From Lycocorax pyrrhopterus obiensis (taxonomy: Eukaryota > Chordata > Aves > Passeriformes > Paradisaeidae): DNA of 64,000 bases. The stretch is from the NCBI GenBank assembly GCA_014706295.1, contig JACSVZ010000007.1, positions 52,776,975-52,840,974 on the forward strand, given 5' to 3'. The notes beneath the pieces are model-generated. The model saw only the letters and a program-made list of their open reading frames with translations. It was not told the origin of the DNA and ran no database searches. A program made the position numbers and the translations under genes. This document shows positions 13,334 through 26,225 of this stretch, in pieces (positions within the stretch are counted from its first letter, which is position 1; every line of letters starts with the position of its first letter).

Positions 13334-16300
13334 GTAAATGAAATCTTTTTTCTCTTTCTTTTTCAGAGTATTTCCTAGGTTGTGTGTGCTGTGTGTTACT
13401 AAGGTGCTAGATGTACTTACTGGTCTTTCAATGGAATGTTACTCTGAAGTATTTTTCATTTGTCACTGTGTTCCTATTCGTTGATATGAACCTCTGTAAT
13501 GTCTTTTAAGTGCTATAAGGAACATTGTACACAGAAATTTTTTTTATTATTATTTCTATAGATATAAGTAACATCTAGTTGAATTAAACAAAGCCAATAG
13601 CTCACTTCAGGATTGTGAAAAGCAGTTATGCACTAGGAAGCAGTACAGTTAATTTTCTCTTCAAGCTGTTACATGTGGGTCAGGATATGTGTGCCTGTAC
13701 CTTTTGTATAGAAGCCTGGAGCAATTTTTACGTTCCTGAAGGGCCACGGAGGTGTGAAATGCCTCTGCTTTTACTTTATAATGAACCACAAAGAACAGTG
13801 TGCTCCCAGCTGCCCTTCAGAGCTCAGGTAAGACCAGAGCTGTACTCTGCCACTGGAAGTGTAGGGTAAGCAACCTCCTCATGCGCAGAACAGCTCAAAG
13901 AGAAGCAGGGACTGTAAAGTGAGTTGTTCTTTGTTTTCCTTTGTATTTTTCTGTGGGTAGATCCTACTCATCATAGTTAGCCATCTGTTTGCTCTTGAGG
14001 ATGTCAGAAGGGACCTGAAAAAGATAAGATAGCATAGCCAAACCTTGTCTCTGCCTTTGATGTACTAAGAATAATAGGTGAGAGATGTAGGGAGATGTGT
14101 TTCAGGTATGAGGGCTCTAACAGGAGAGCTCTGAGATAATTGTGGGAGTTGCTCTGTTGAGGACACAGAGTATTCTTGTGCCATTAACAATCTAGATCCT
14201 GTGCTGCAGTTGCATTTGTCACTGATGTTTGAGAAAAGAATTTAATTATGTAGGATCTCTACTACATGAATAAGTTCTTAAAAGAAAAACATTAGTAAAT
14301 ACATATTGAGACTGCCACATCTGAGGCTACTCTGAAAATAAATTTACTGTGAGTTTCAGAGTTATAGTGTTAGTATGAAAATCTTTGTAGGAAGCTGTGG
14401 ATGGGATTTATTGCATCCATCATACTTGTATGATGGCTAGTGTTCCTTGATAGGGGTGTGAAGAGATACTCAAAGCGCAGGTCTGTGAAGAAGGATGGTT
14501 CTAGTTTTAAATTGCAAAATGTAAGTGCATTTAATAAAAAATACCTATGTAACTTTTTAAAAAGGAAATGAGATTTTTCATTGTAACTGTTCCCCCAGTT
14601 CTGAAGAAGAAGAAAGACTAATAGAAATCTTTTCTCCTGAAGAGCAGGATCAGTGGTTTCATAGTGTGGAAATGACATAGAGAACACAGTTTTTCTTTCT
14701 TGATATTCTCATAACAGTAGACCTTAATTGTTGGGAGGAGGTGCAGTCTGTAATTGAATACTTCACTATCCTTTTTAGCATAGAGAACCCATTGTATGTC
14801 ATGGTATGCTGAACTGCCTTTAAAAGGTGCTTCAGGAACTCAATGGGTATCATCTTTTTAAGGCTTAAAGATTGTTGATTGTTATGTCAAATTTGAGCTC
14901 TTTGATTGTAGTCAAGGAGAAGATGGCAGATGTAGGTGGCAAAATATTCTTTGAGAGATGTTCTGACTTGGTCCAATAATCTTTTCCAATAATAATAATC
15001 TAATCCAATAATCTTCGTGTAGCTGTACACAGTCAAGTGATAGTCTGGCTGTGTACAATGCCAGAGAAATTCTTTCACCCCATGACGTTTCTTTATGATG
15101 GATTTTGTGCCTGTGCATATCTTTAAATGACTATCTCTGAGAATCTGTGAAAATGATTTTTCTATAGATTTGAAATCAATTGTGATTGATGAGCGTGGTC
15201 ATGCCAAAACTGGCAATGCCTCCAGCCTGTGTGTGTCTAGAGTGCCCAGTTTCTCCAGATGGAAAATGATAACTGGTTCTGTTCTACAGTAACAAATGAC
15301 TGAAGTAACATGTTGCAAAAATGTGCCTGTTGGGATGGTGCTCATGTTGTGTATGGTTGTGGAGGAATATGTTAGAAATTTTTCGGGGGTGGTAGGACAC
15401 AATCTCAAATATTGATAGTGAAGAAAGCACTTCAGTTTCAAGGAAACAGAAGATTCGTTTATAATGGATATTTACAATCCAAGACTTATGCTTGATTAAG
15501 ATTTTTTTTCAGCAATTTTGATACCAGAGATTGTGATGACAAGATCTGAAGGCTATGCAAAATTTGCATTGACTCAAGTAGAGCTAAGGGACTAGATAAT
15601 AGATGTTAGTGCTTGTGCTAGATAAGTTAGTTCTGAGTTGTCTCCTGAGTCTGTTACTCTCCTGTTGCCAGTGTCTCTGCCAATCCCCAGTATTTTGGTG
15701 TTATCTTTGAACAGTGTTACAGTGTCACCAAGACAAATGGCTTGAAAAATGCTGTTCTTGGCCCTTTTTTCCCCCTTGTGAATTGTATGAGTTTTAACAG
15801 TGCTTTCCCTTGGCACCAATCAAGGTATCAAACAGTATTGTCTTCCAAGCAAGGAAGACAATAAATGTTTGTCTCTTAAAGCAGCTCCTTCCTTTTACGT
15901 TTTACATTCTGACAGTGCCTCAGTTTAACCACAGCTAAACTGTCAATTGATATGTCTGGCAAACCTGATTGTAGTTCAGACCTGCATAAAAGCAGATTCA
16001 GAACGCAGTTCCTTGTGAAGAGGAGCAGGCATGGAACAGCATGTGATGCTTAACCTGGACAGAGGCTGCAAAGCAGCACAAGCATCCCAAGCTGTGATTG
16101 CCAAATATTGCCAACCACCTCAGCCTGATGTTCCACAGAAGGTGCCTCCCACAGAAATATGTGCATCTCTGTGGACTAGAGTTTGCTGTTTGGCTGTCTT
16201 GGAAAGTCTTCTCAGTGAAACTGTTCCTGAAAACTGGCAGGAAAGGGGAAACGTCCTTCACCAATGAACAGTGTAACTGCAACAGGGAGAAGGCAAATAG

Positions 16301-19300
16301 AGGGGTGTAGAACACAGCTACATGGGGCAGTAATGAGGAACAGACAAACGTGTTGAGATGGAGGTTAGTCTCACCTGTGCATCATTACTGCAAAATATTG
16401 TAGTTTCATTTCACACTCTCAGGCACAGAACCATACATTTGTTTGGCATGAATTATCAGTGTCATCGGTATGTCATGTCTGCCACTCCCTAGTTGGGGGA
16501 TTTCAATGGATTCTTCAGATATTCCTGCTTTCAGTTTATATTGTTATCTTTGTTCACATATCTTTTCCATCTTACACAATTATAGACATAGTTAAGACTG
16601 GATAGTGTCCTGGCCAGTATTTTGAAATTTATCCTGTTCTTATAAGTGCCATTTGCTCTTAACTGGAATAGATGTCTAAAGCCTCTTACCACTTTTGTTT
16701 CAATTTTGACACAAGCAGCATTTCTACCTTTCAAGTTCTTTCATCCTAATTCATTACAAGATTTTCTTGTTTTGCCTATTCTTTCAAGAGTGTTAGCCTG
16801 TCGTTCAGCTTGGAATGATGTGTGGGTGAACTACTAATTCTTTTCGTTCCTATCATCATGCTTCCAATAGCCTTTTCAGGCTTTGCAGCATATTTTGTCA
16901 GTAGAGTGAACACCCTAAATCAGGCATCTGAATCTTGTTATTCATTGCACATTGAAAACTCAATTTCAGCATTCACTGGTAATTCAATTTCAGGGGTCAC
17001 TCTTTAGGATGTACTCCTGCGTTTTAACAAGCTATCCTCTTGCACATCTTAAAATTAACTGTGAGGTGAAATGATAATTATATATCAGGAAATAAGGGGA
17101 TTTTTCGTGGAAATTCAGAGCAAAACATTAAGCATAACAGAGATAGAGAGAATTAGAAATTGCAAAAATATTGTCCGATTACACATATATGCAGTGGTTT
17201 AAATGGGCTGCTTTATGCCAGTGTGCCTCATTGATGCTTTCTGCTGATGGAAAATAAGTGGTATTTAAAAGAATTAGTACGTCTGACCAGGGCCATGAAT
17301 TTGTGGGCATTAATTATGAATATTTATTTTTGATTTGAATGTAGTACAAAAATTGGATTTGCAAGTCCCAGAGAAAATATATCAAGTTGGTTTGAGCCAG
17401 CCTCTGAGCTACTAAAACACTGAGAAATTTTAGGGGAGCTAATAGCATCCCTGCTTTACACAATGCAAACCTTGCTGACATGTGTAAATGAATCTTTTCG
17501 ATTCAGTTTGACAGTTCACTCACGGTACAAGGGAAGTGAGTGAGTGGCTGCATGGTACTTAGTTGCTGGCTGGGTTTAAACCATGACAGAAATGTGCACT
17601 AGGCTATTAATCAGAGAGGCAGATATAAAAAAAAAAAAAGAGGAATGTTGAAAGATACTTATTGCTATCCCTGTTCTGTTCAGCAAATAGGCAAAATAGT
17701 TTCAAATGTAGCATTGGGTATTAAGCAAGACAAAGAATGAAAGAACAATAAGGGAGTTTAATTCTTTAAGATAAAGCAATATACTTCAGAGAAAAGAGTA
17801 GATGGAACAGCTTGTTAACTGCTCAGTGAAATGTAAAGTATACAGGCATCTCAAAATTACAGACACAAGTAATCAAAGCCTGAAAAAAAAATAAAAGAGG
17901 CAGATGAATAGCCTGTGGAGATTTATTATAGTGGTATTTCTTTCTGTTTGTGTTAAACGCAGTTTTGTCTCTCTGGTAAAGAGATTTTTCTGGAGATCTT
18001 ATATTACTGTATAACACATTGATTAAATTTATGAAAAATTTGGAGAATGTTTATAGAGACTTTATGAAAAGACCAGAAAACTTGGAAGTGAGCTGCTGTG
18101 TTTTAAAAAAAAAAGAATCTGCAGTGTTGACCAAGGAGGGAGCATCATATTGAACAGCCCCCATGGGATCTTTGGACCTCGGAGCTGAACCTAGATAAAC
18201 CCTGTAAAACTGTGAAAAGAAATGTGCAATAACCCCAAGACCTTAAAGTAGTTACGTATTTTAGAATTATTTCCTTTCTCTGAGCCATGGAAGAATTTCT
18301 TAAGATGTTCAGCACAAGCCAGCACAGTCACCCTTCATTTTGGCTGATCTACATTAGCTTTTCAGGCAGAATACAAAATATATTCCAACCATTTATTCTA
18401 CCTGAAATTTTAATATTCCTTGGAATGCCAAAGAGAACAAAAGGTTGAGACTTGTATCCTTTGACTCAGCAATAAGGACCTTAATGTGTTCATTAAAGTA
18501 AATATGACTACAGATTTTTTTTTTCTTCTTTTTAATTTGGGTTTCTAAGCTTACACAGATGTACTGTCGGAGCAAGACTACAACTGTAGCTGTCTAAAAC
18601 TGATAATACTTTTAAAGGAGCTGAAGTTCATTATATGGGGAATGGTCAAACTGCATTGAAACAATGTATTTATGGGTGTCAGCAAGGTTTGCATAGTGTA
18701 TAGCAGGGATGCTGTTAGCTCTGGTGAAAGGACACACAGGAGTCAAAGCTTACATCTGAATGTACTCATTTAAAGTTTCTAAATGTATCCATATAATTAT
18801 TTTTGAGATTTGCGTATTGTACCTTTTATTTACATTCTGCTTTGATGAAACAACATTTTGTAAGCATTCAGGAACTGGTTCTTTATTGTGTGCATACAGA
18901 AACGCAAGGGACTTTAAATGTGGAGATCACTAACATTTTTTTGGACTCTGTTAAAAGTAGAGGAATAATTTACTCAACTGTTGGATAGAGTTTTTGATCT
19001 CTTGTCTGTTGATGTTCATGTGTCTAGTGTCACAAACTAGTGAGGTTTGTTGGAGCTTTGGCAAGAGCTATTTGTGATCGCTGTCAGAACAGCAAGTCCT
19101 GATGAAGCCCCACACAGTAATCTGGAGAGGGAATAAGTGGAAGGTGACAGGGCTGTGGCTCTGATCCCAAAGCATTATTTGAACATCTTAGACCTCCATA
19201 AATGCAAATCTACTTCTTATGTTAAACAAGGAGGGAAAGAGAGGAAGGGCATCAGGTAGAGGAGACCTAGTAAAATAAGACCTGACAGCCACAGAACAGA

Positions 19301-22300
19301 CTTTGAAGGAAAGATTAGTTACAGATATAGGAATAAAAGACATTAAAAAAAATTATATGATTTAAGTGAAGGTCGATTGTGTGAAGTTTACTTTATGTCA
19401 CTTTATGATGTTGGACTTTGACAGAGCAATTAGAGAAGCTGGAGAAGGAAGGAATTAACCTAGGTACTGTATAATGAGAAAAACTGGCTAAAAGGGGTGT
19501 CTCAAGAAAGAAAACTGACTGGGAGGAATTTAATGATGTGCTTCAGGCATGACACTAAATGGAAACAGCATTTATTATTTTATTTTTGGAAAATGTTTGT
19601 TACAGAAAGTCTTGTGCTAGCACAATCAATAAAAAAAGCGATAGAATATTATGCAGGAAAAATAACGATGACTTATTAGAAACTGAAAGAGTACAAAGAA
19701 ATATAAAGTTTCAGCCATTTGGGATTAATAACAAAATTTTGTCAAGGAAAGTTTGAAAAAAGATTAGTGTAAAGTCAAGGCAAATTTAAGGAAAACGTAG
19801 ATTTGAAGATTTACACAGAATTTCCCATTTTTGAAATTGAGAATAAGATAATAAGAAAATAGAAAATAAGATAAACAAATTAACTGGAAAAAAATGGTGG
19901 AAGCTCCTGCTTCAAGCTTTTAAAATTGGTCTTGAAAGGAACTGCAAGGAACTTATTAACAGCAGAGTTCAAGGCAGAGTAACAACAGGGTTTTTTCCCT
20001 CCCCCCATCTTTGTTTATTACTCTGAACATTACTTAGCTACAAAATTGCAACTATCATCTACAACTTTATGCTTAAAAAGAAAAAAATTAAAGAGTGCTT
20101 TTTATGTTGTTGAGCTATTTCTCCGTACTTGAATTTATAAAGAAATAAGCCCAAGCTGTTAAAGCACAGTTAAAAAAATTAATAGGTGCAAATGCACTGC
20201 ATTTGTTTCCTTGGAAACATTCTATTGCAATTTCTTTCAGATGAGATGCAGTCATTTTAAGTAGCATGTATTTAGGAGACCCTAATGAATTTGTCTCTGG
20301 ATAGCATATGAATATGAAAAAAGGCTGTAGAAACTGGCAGAGCTGCTTGCACTTCTGGTTTCCATAGAAACAGCCAATACATTGTCATGTACTGGTGGTA
20401 TTAGGAAGAACAAGGTAATTAAAATAAGATGATTTATTCAGTGCTTTAGAAAACTCAAATTATTCTTCTCAGAGAAATCCTTCCTGAGTCCGTGGACAAA
20501 AAGTTCAAAGAAATATGGTGGGGGTATATTTGCACTTGCATGATGGCATTTGATTTTAAATGTTAACATTCAGGAGTCCTTTCTGAGTGTGAAGGCACGC
20601 ATTATGTGTCTGTGGCACAGAGGTGAGCAGTCTGCTGTGTTTATTTGGGAGCCTCGTATGGTGGCATTGCAGATGAGAATCCTGCACCTGTCTGTGGACA
20701 ATCACTCCTGCGCTCCCACAGGGACTGAAACAAGCCAGGAATGAAACATTCCTGCTTTTGGAGCGGGAGTACTCAAGTGAGAAGCTGTCAGGGAGTGGCT
20801 GTTCCAGTTTCAGCCCATTTCTAGACATGTTTTACACCCCCGGCAGTGACCAATACGCTTTTGAAGAACAAGAATAGAGAAGCACAGCAAACTTCTTTAT
20901 CACAACTCCCAGCAATGGTTATTCAGGCCTCTCTAACTCAGAGTTTGGGGGCTTCCTGCCTCTTTGTCTTTCTTGGGTCACTTTGAGTTTTCACACTGTG
21001 GAATTGGTTGTTCTTGATCTTTTTACATCTACAACTTCCTGTAGCAAGGAATTCAGCTTAAATATGTAGTGTTTGAAAGAAGCATCTTGTTCTGTGTGTT
21101 TTGAAGCTGCCTTCTGCTCATTTGCAGTCTGAAGTCTTATGATGGAGGAAACCACTTGCCTTCTCCATGCTGCTCAGACTTTATTTTGAATTCTTTCAAA
21201 TTCCCCTCAGTCATCTCATTTCTGTAGTAAGAATTCCTTGTTTTTGTACTAAAAGATCTGTGAGTTCCTCACAGAAAAGCCATTCTGTATCTTCCTGTAT
21301 CTTTCCTACATGCAGATTTCACTTCTTATCCTTTTTGAGATGGGGAGATAGTTTTAAATAAAAAAATCTGATGAGAAAATAGTTGTCTTTTTCTTATAAA
21401 TGGTTCACAATTTCCATCACAAGATTCTTGTGCCTTTTCAAGCAATCTGAAGTTGACTTTAAAAAAAGGTGGTGTAAATTGTTCATATCTGAAGTCTTAA
21501 GAGATCAATACCAGATAAAGGTTAACCACTTCTTCATCTTGAACAGCCTTTCTTTCCTTTTAATTATTCTCAAGATCCCTTGATAATCTAGAGCTGTATT
21601 TCTGAAAACAGAGCAGTTACAAATGGGAAAAAAAACTTATATAGAAAAGAAAAATAGGGTTTTTTAACTGCATGAAGAGAAATACAATAGATTGACACAA
21701 ATGGTTTGCACTGCAATAGATAAAAACCCCATCTATTTTGTGAAAAAATATGCTTTTCTTTAAGTTAAAATGTACTTTTTATTACTGTTAATGGTGTAGT
21801 ACTGTTTCACAGAGGAAACTTAAATCAGTCCCCCACTGCATTAATTACCCAACATGTCAGTAGGAAGAGGCAGGTCCATGCCAGATCACACAGTCTAAAA
21901 AGGTAGGACAAGAAATGAAAGAAAAAATATGCTGAATTTTGCAGGTCAGAAGCCATGGATCTGACTGATTAAGGGTTTTTTTTGATGACCAGCCATATTG
22001 CCTGTAGTCCTATTAGATTTGTTTTGGGACCTCCTCACCTGATGCCCAGGACAATGACTATAAAAGCACATTTCTTTCTCATCACTAGCATAAAAATTGA
22101 AGTGTTTTTTGTAAAGTGCATTGCACACAGATTACAAGTGATCACCACAGAGTTGGGGCAAATAGCAGCTTCTGAATTGCTTGTGTGGAGGCTTTGAGAT
22201 TTCTTGACAAACTATACCGGTATGTGCATGGTATGTGCTTTATGCAGAGAAGTATTATAGAACGCCCATCTGAAATATATACCTTGGATTCAGCATCACA

Positions 22301-24104
22301 GCTTGCTTTTCAAATCACCAGGACCGTAAGAGTCTGTTTGATTTAATTTGCTTAAATTACCTTTCTTTTAGAATGCCTGCAGCCTTGAACTCTTGCCTTA
22401 TTGAAGAAGCTTTGTTATTATGTTGGATTGTGTTGACACCAGAAACTATTAGGCCTTCCTTTGAAATGAATTCTTTTATGTCCAGAAAATGCTCAGATTG
22501 AAGAAGTGGACTGTGGTTTTCCAGTGCTGATGGGTGATAAATCTGCAAATAGGAAAAGAGCAGAAGCTGTTACTAACAAACTAAAGCCAGCAGGGTAGGC
22601 GAACTGGTGCTTTCCCCAGACAAGTTCCTCAGGCATGTCATGAATTAATTGCCTAAGGTAGAACAAAGCAGATTTAATTATGAGTACTTTTCTGAGCAGG
22701 GATGTTGCAATTAGTTATTTTTGAAGGCTGTCTTTATGGGGCAATTGAAATACTATGTATATCGAGTTCCCAGCTGCTATTCAAAGTGTTAATTTACTGT
22801 TCTCTGAGTCAGTTCCTACTATGTGGTTTGAGGACAAAAACAGCATGGTTTTTCTGAGGTATGTATCAAACATATAGAAAAAGAAGGCCTTTTGTACTAA
22901 TTTTGATAGACAGTTTCCTGTTGCAAAGCTAAGGTACACAGGTAATTTGATTAAATATCCTATTAAATAACAGACAAACAAATATTATTTAATGATTACT
23001 GGTGAAAATGTTTAAATTGATAGTGGCAGGTTTTGTAAGAGCCCAACAGGTTTTCAGCAAAGATTAGAAGTATTTGCACATTACCAACTTCACAGTATCT
23101 TCTTTTTCCTTACAAAGAGATGTCTATTGCCCCAAAGAGTGTTAAAAACAACTCCAAAACCTAAACCCTTTACAAAGCTGGACACAATGTATGTATTGAT
23201 ATGTACCCACTTTCCACAAGATTGGGGCTTTTTTAGATGATGAAGACCTAAAGAGTATGTCTGTGATTTTCATCTTTAAAATAAGAAAATATTAAAGAAT
23301 CACTACCGTGAATAACCGTTTGGAAGTTTGTTATCATTTCTTGCTCTATTTTGTTGTTCTTCATTTCCCAGCACTAACTGGCCTTCGTTTCTGGCTCTTT
23401 GTCCCTGTTTCTACACTTGTGCTGCTCCGTGCTCTTGCTCCTGCTGACTGTCTGGCTGGGACTTGTCGCTTCTGAGAAGGTGCCTGCTGCTAAGGGGCTG
23501 CCTCCTCAGTGTGTTGGGGTGGTTCTGCCTTTTGTGTCCAGTCCCCTCAATTTGACTTCATTCTTCTCCTGCAGTTCCTACAGCTGTCAGGTTTCTGTAT
23601 GGTTTTCTGTTTCTCATTCCAGGCAGCTATTATATTTTGTGGATTTTTTTTTTTTGGTTTGGGGTTTTATTTTTCATTTTTGCTCCTACAACATAGCTTC
23701 ATTTTCTACTTTACTAATGAACTATAGACTTCCTTTTATAACTCTGTGAAGAAATAGGCATGGTGATTTCTCCATAGAGAAAGTGGAGGCAATAAATATG
23801 GAAATATCCCTTTTGGCTTTACAAAATTTAATTGCTTTGTATATTATGCAGATTCTGAGGCTGTAAAATCTGATGGAAGCAAGTAACACATTTGTATATT
23901 CACTATCTTAAAAATGCAGGCAGATTGCTGAGAGATGTGCAAGTTTTTTGAGTGTGCAGGTTTACATCTTGTTGCTGTTATTATAGGGTGTGTAGGGTGC
24001 TTGCATGTCTGAGGTTCTTCACCAAACATAATGTTTCTGAACTGTGTATTTCACAAAACCTGGGAAAAGCAGCTGGAGCAGCTGCTGCTGCCATCCTTCT
24101 ACAT

Positions 24105-24185
24105 GCTGAGATCACAGGAAGCAGAGCTGGAAGGGACGTCAGGACACCCACTAGTAGATCCCCACCCTAAAGTGGGATCACCTTT
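24105..24185 (-). repeat. Possible short CR1-like 3' fragment
   Basis: The + strand reads ATCACAGGAAGCAGAGCTGG then AAGGGACGTCAGGAC. This resembles the reverse complement of the conserved CR1 3' end (an ATCATAGAATC-type start followed by TTGGAAGGGACCT). Only about 80 bp are similar, with several differences, so this could be chance or another avian repeat. Confidence 0.3.
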
Positions 24186-24945
24186 CTGAACATTTTGCCA
24201 ACAGTCATTGATTTTAGAGCTTGAGGCAAGAAATCAAGAAGTTCTCATGCTGTGTTTGGTACTTGAAATGACTTTTCTTTTATTGGTGAAAGTGTAAAAC
24301 AGAGGTATAATCCAGGATATTTCACTGTGACACCTGAAAGTTGTTTGTTTGGTTGTTATTTTTTTAAAAATGTATCTGCAAATGGCCTGGGCTCTGAAGT
24401 AAGTAGTCACTAGGTATATTAGGGGTATCAGGTAGGCACTGAAATACCTCACAAAGCTGGGAATCATTTCAGGATAATGCTTCAAGCACTTTCTCCACTG
24501 TGTTGGTTTTCTAGTGACATTAGAAGAAGGACTAACCTCTGAACACCCATTGAAGTGCAGGCAGCTATGTTTTTAGCTATCTTGGAGAGAGAGATTCAGA
24601 TGTTAATATCTAGGAGTCTTCCCATGTCCTAGTTTCAAGGATCACCATATTCAGAGAGATGGTTTACTTTGATCTGGCCACTTGCCTTGAAGTTTCTCTT
24701 CACTGGAGGCAAATCAGAGAAAAAAGAAAGCAAAAGTATTGATTTGCAAAATTCAAATTAGACAACATAGATGCAGAATTTCATGAAGAAAGATGGAAAG
24801 AAATGAAATTCAAATTGTTCATGCATTCCTTAGAATAATTAAAAATATCTCTTACTTTTTAAGATCCAGCTTACAGGCTGTTAAAATATTCAGAATCCTG
24901 TGGCTGATACCCATTTCTGCATGGATCTGACCCACTTTTTGTGTA

Positions 24946-25575
24946 CAGTCAGAATCTCCCCAGGTGTAACTTGTACCCATTACACCTCTTCTTTTCCACA
25001 TAACTCTTTGTAAAAAGGGAGTTTCCATCACCTTTGTAGCTACCCTTTAAATACTGGAACTTGGCCTCCCCTGAACCTTTATTTCTCAAGGCTGAGCAAG
25101 CCCAGTTCTCTCTGCCTTTCCTTATGTAGCAGCTTCCCAGTCTTTTGATCATCTTCGTTGCCCTTCTCTGGTCCCTCTTCAGCCTGTCCCCATGCCTTTT
25201 GTATAGCATGGGCAAAACTGAGCACAGTGTTCCAGGTGGGACTTGAAAAGAGCTGACTAGAGTAAGACATGACTTTTTTATCTCTGCCAGGGATGCCCTT
25301 GTTAATGCCTCCCAGCACCCAGTTGGCTTTCTTTGCTGCAGCTGCACCCTGTTCACTCGTGTTGAGCCTGTTGTCCATGAGGACCCTCAGGTGCCTTTCC
25401 ACTTTCTGGCTGGGCACAGAGCTCCAGCTCCTCCTGGTTGTTCCCAGGCTGCGTATGTTGGTACACAGACACCTGAGGTGCTTGGTCTGCTGGTTTTCAT
25501 CTCGGGAGGCAGCTAAGGAACATTTGTTGCTGCTCTGGTTGGCCTGGCTTATCCCCAGCTGCTTGCGATGGTGTA
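24946..25575 (-). mobile_element. CR1 LINE fragment with internal deletion, sense on - strand
   Basis: Read on the - strand from 25575 downward, the sequence starts with text like the beginning of the CR1 ORF2 endonuclease (HLRCLCTNIRSLG, about 25480-25440). Near 25425-25435 it jumps to the region after the RT domain (VERHLRVLMDNRLN, then AAAAKKANWVLGGINKGIPG). It continues through pieces matching the CR1 C-terminal part (RDQRRATKMIKRLGS, RELGLLSLEK in another frame) and ends near 24946 in a segment like the RGNGHKL region. The whole RT catalytic core is missing and several frameshifts are present, so it is a dead copy. The 3' terminal repeats were not found. It lies antisense inside a WDR25 intron. 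Confidence 0.82.
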
Positions 25576-26054
25576 TTTAGTGTTGACACTTTGGACTTCC
25601 AAACTCCCTGAGTCCTTCAGTTTAAAGCCAGCTCACTGTGTGGGCCAGCTTGCTGCCAAGGATTCTTTTGCCTCCTCTAGGGAATCTAGAAGAGTTCATA
25701 ACATTGAAGAGAGTTTATGTAGACCCAGCTTCACAACATTGTGTTGTCTAAAGCTCTTTCTGGATCTTATTCTAATTCCTTGGTAGTTTGTAACAGAATC
25801 TAACGTATATATAAATATAATATATAAATGTACAAACTGACACTTTTAAAAATATAATTTAATTTTCCTGTATATTGATTCTTTATATACATTGACCAAG
25901 CTATTTAAAACACTAGTTAATCAACATTTTAAATTGAGTTACCTTTTGATGTTTAAAAAGGGTATAATTTAATGGAGATATTAATACAAAGAGGGTAAAC
26001 GTAGGTTATCATGTTCTAATCTATTAAAAAATAACAAACTCTTTTATCCACTAG

Positions 26055-26225
26055 GTGTTGAGAGTGTACAAAGCTGCAGTACAACAGACTTTGGATATAC
26101 TCTTCCTCCCTGAAGGAAGAGAATTTCTTACAAGCACGGATGCAGTAAGCCGAGACTCAGCTGATCGCACCATCGTTGCATGGGACTTCCAAAGTGCTGC
26201 CAAAATCTCCAATCAGATTTTTCAT
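26055..26225 (+). CDS. WDR25: WDR25, internal coding exon (WD40 blade), third visible
   Basis: This exon is 171 nt, exactly 57 codons, phase 0 at both ends. It lies between the AG acceptor at 26053-26054 and a GTAAGA donor at 26226. It encodes [20 protein letters not shown], then a blade with [23 protein letters not shown] and a final SNQIFH. The [19 protein letters not shown] and AWDF segments match recalled vertebrate WDR25 almost residue for residue. AWDF is the WD-type closing strand. The longest translated open frame runs past the donor, but the family match stops exactly at the His codon before GTAAGA. The next exon begins with the expected Glu-Arg. Confidence 0.95.

Larger units (their letters stand above)
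13334..26054 (+). other. WDR25: WDR25 intron (about 12.7 kb)
   Basis: This is the largest intron in the window, from the GTAAAT donor at 13334 to the CTAG acceptor ending at 26054. It contains an internally deleted CR1 on the - strand (about 24946-25575) and a short doubtful CR1-like piece near 24105-24185. It also has a cluster of CCAATAAT motifs near 14973-15014, an A-tract of 13 at 17627-17639, and an AT-rich run near 25800-25830. I see no other gene or RNA. The open frames in it show no family motif and most are bounded by low-complexity DNA. Confidence 0.9.

Noticed and set aside
23399..23749. 116-codon hydrophobic frame on + with a signal-peptide-like start
   Set aside because: It is pyrimidine-rich intronic DNA of WDR25. 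The end is an artefact of T-runs, and there is no recognisable domain.
24949..25580. 135-, 112- and 103-codon frames as host genes
   Set aside because: The - strand frames are pieces of CR1 ORF2 with frameshifts, and the + strand frame is its antisense.
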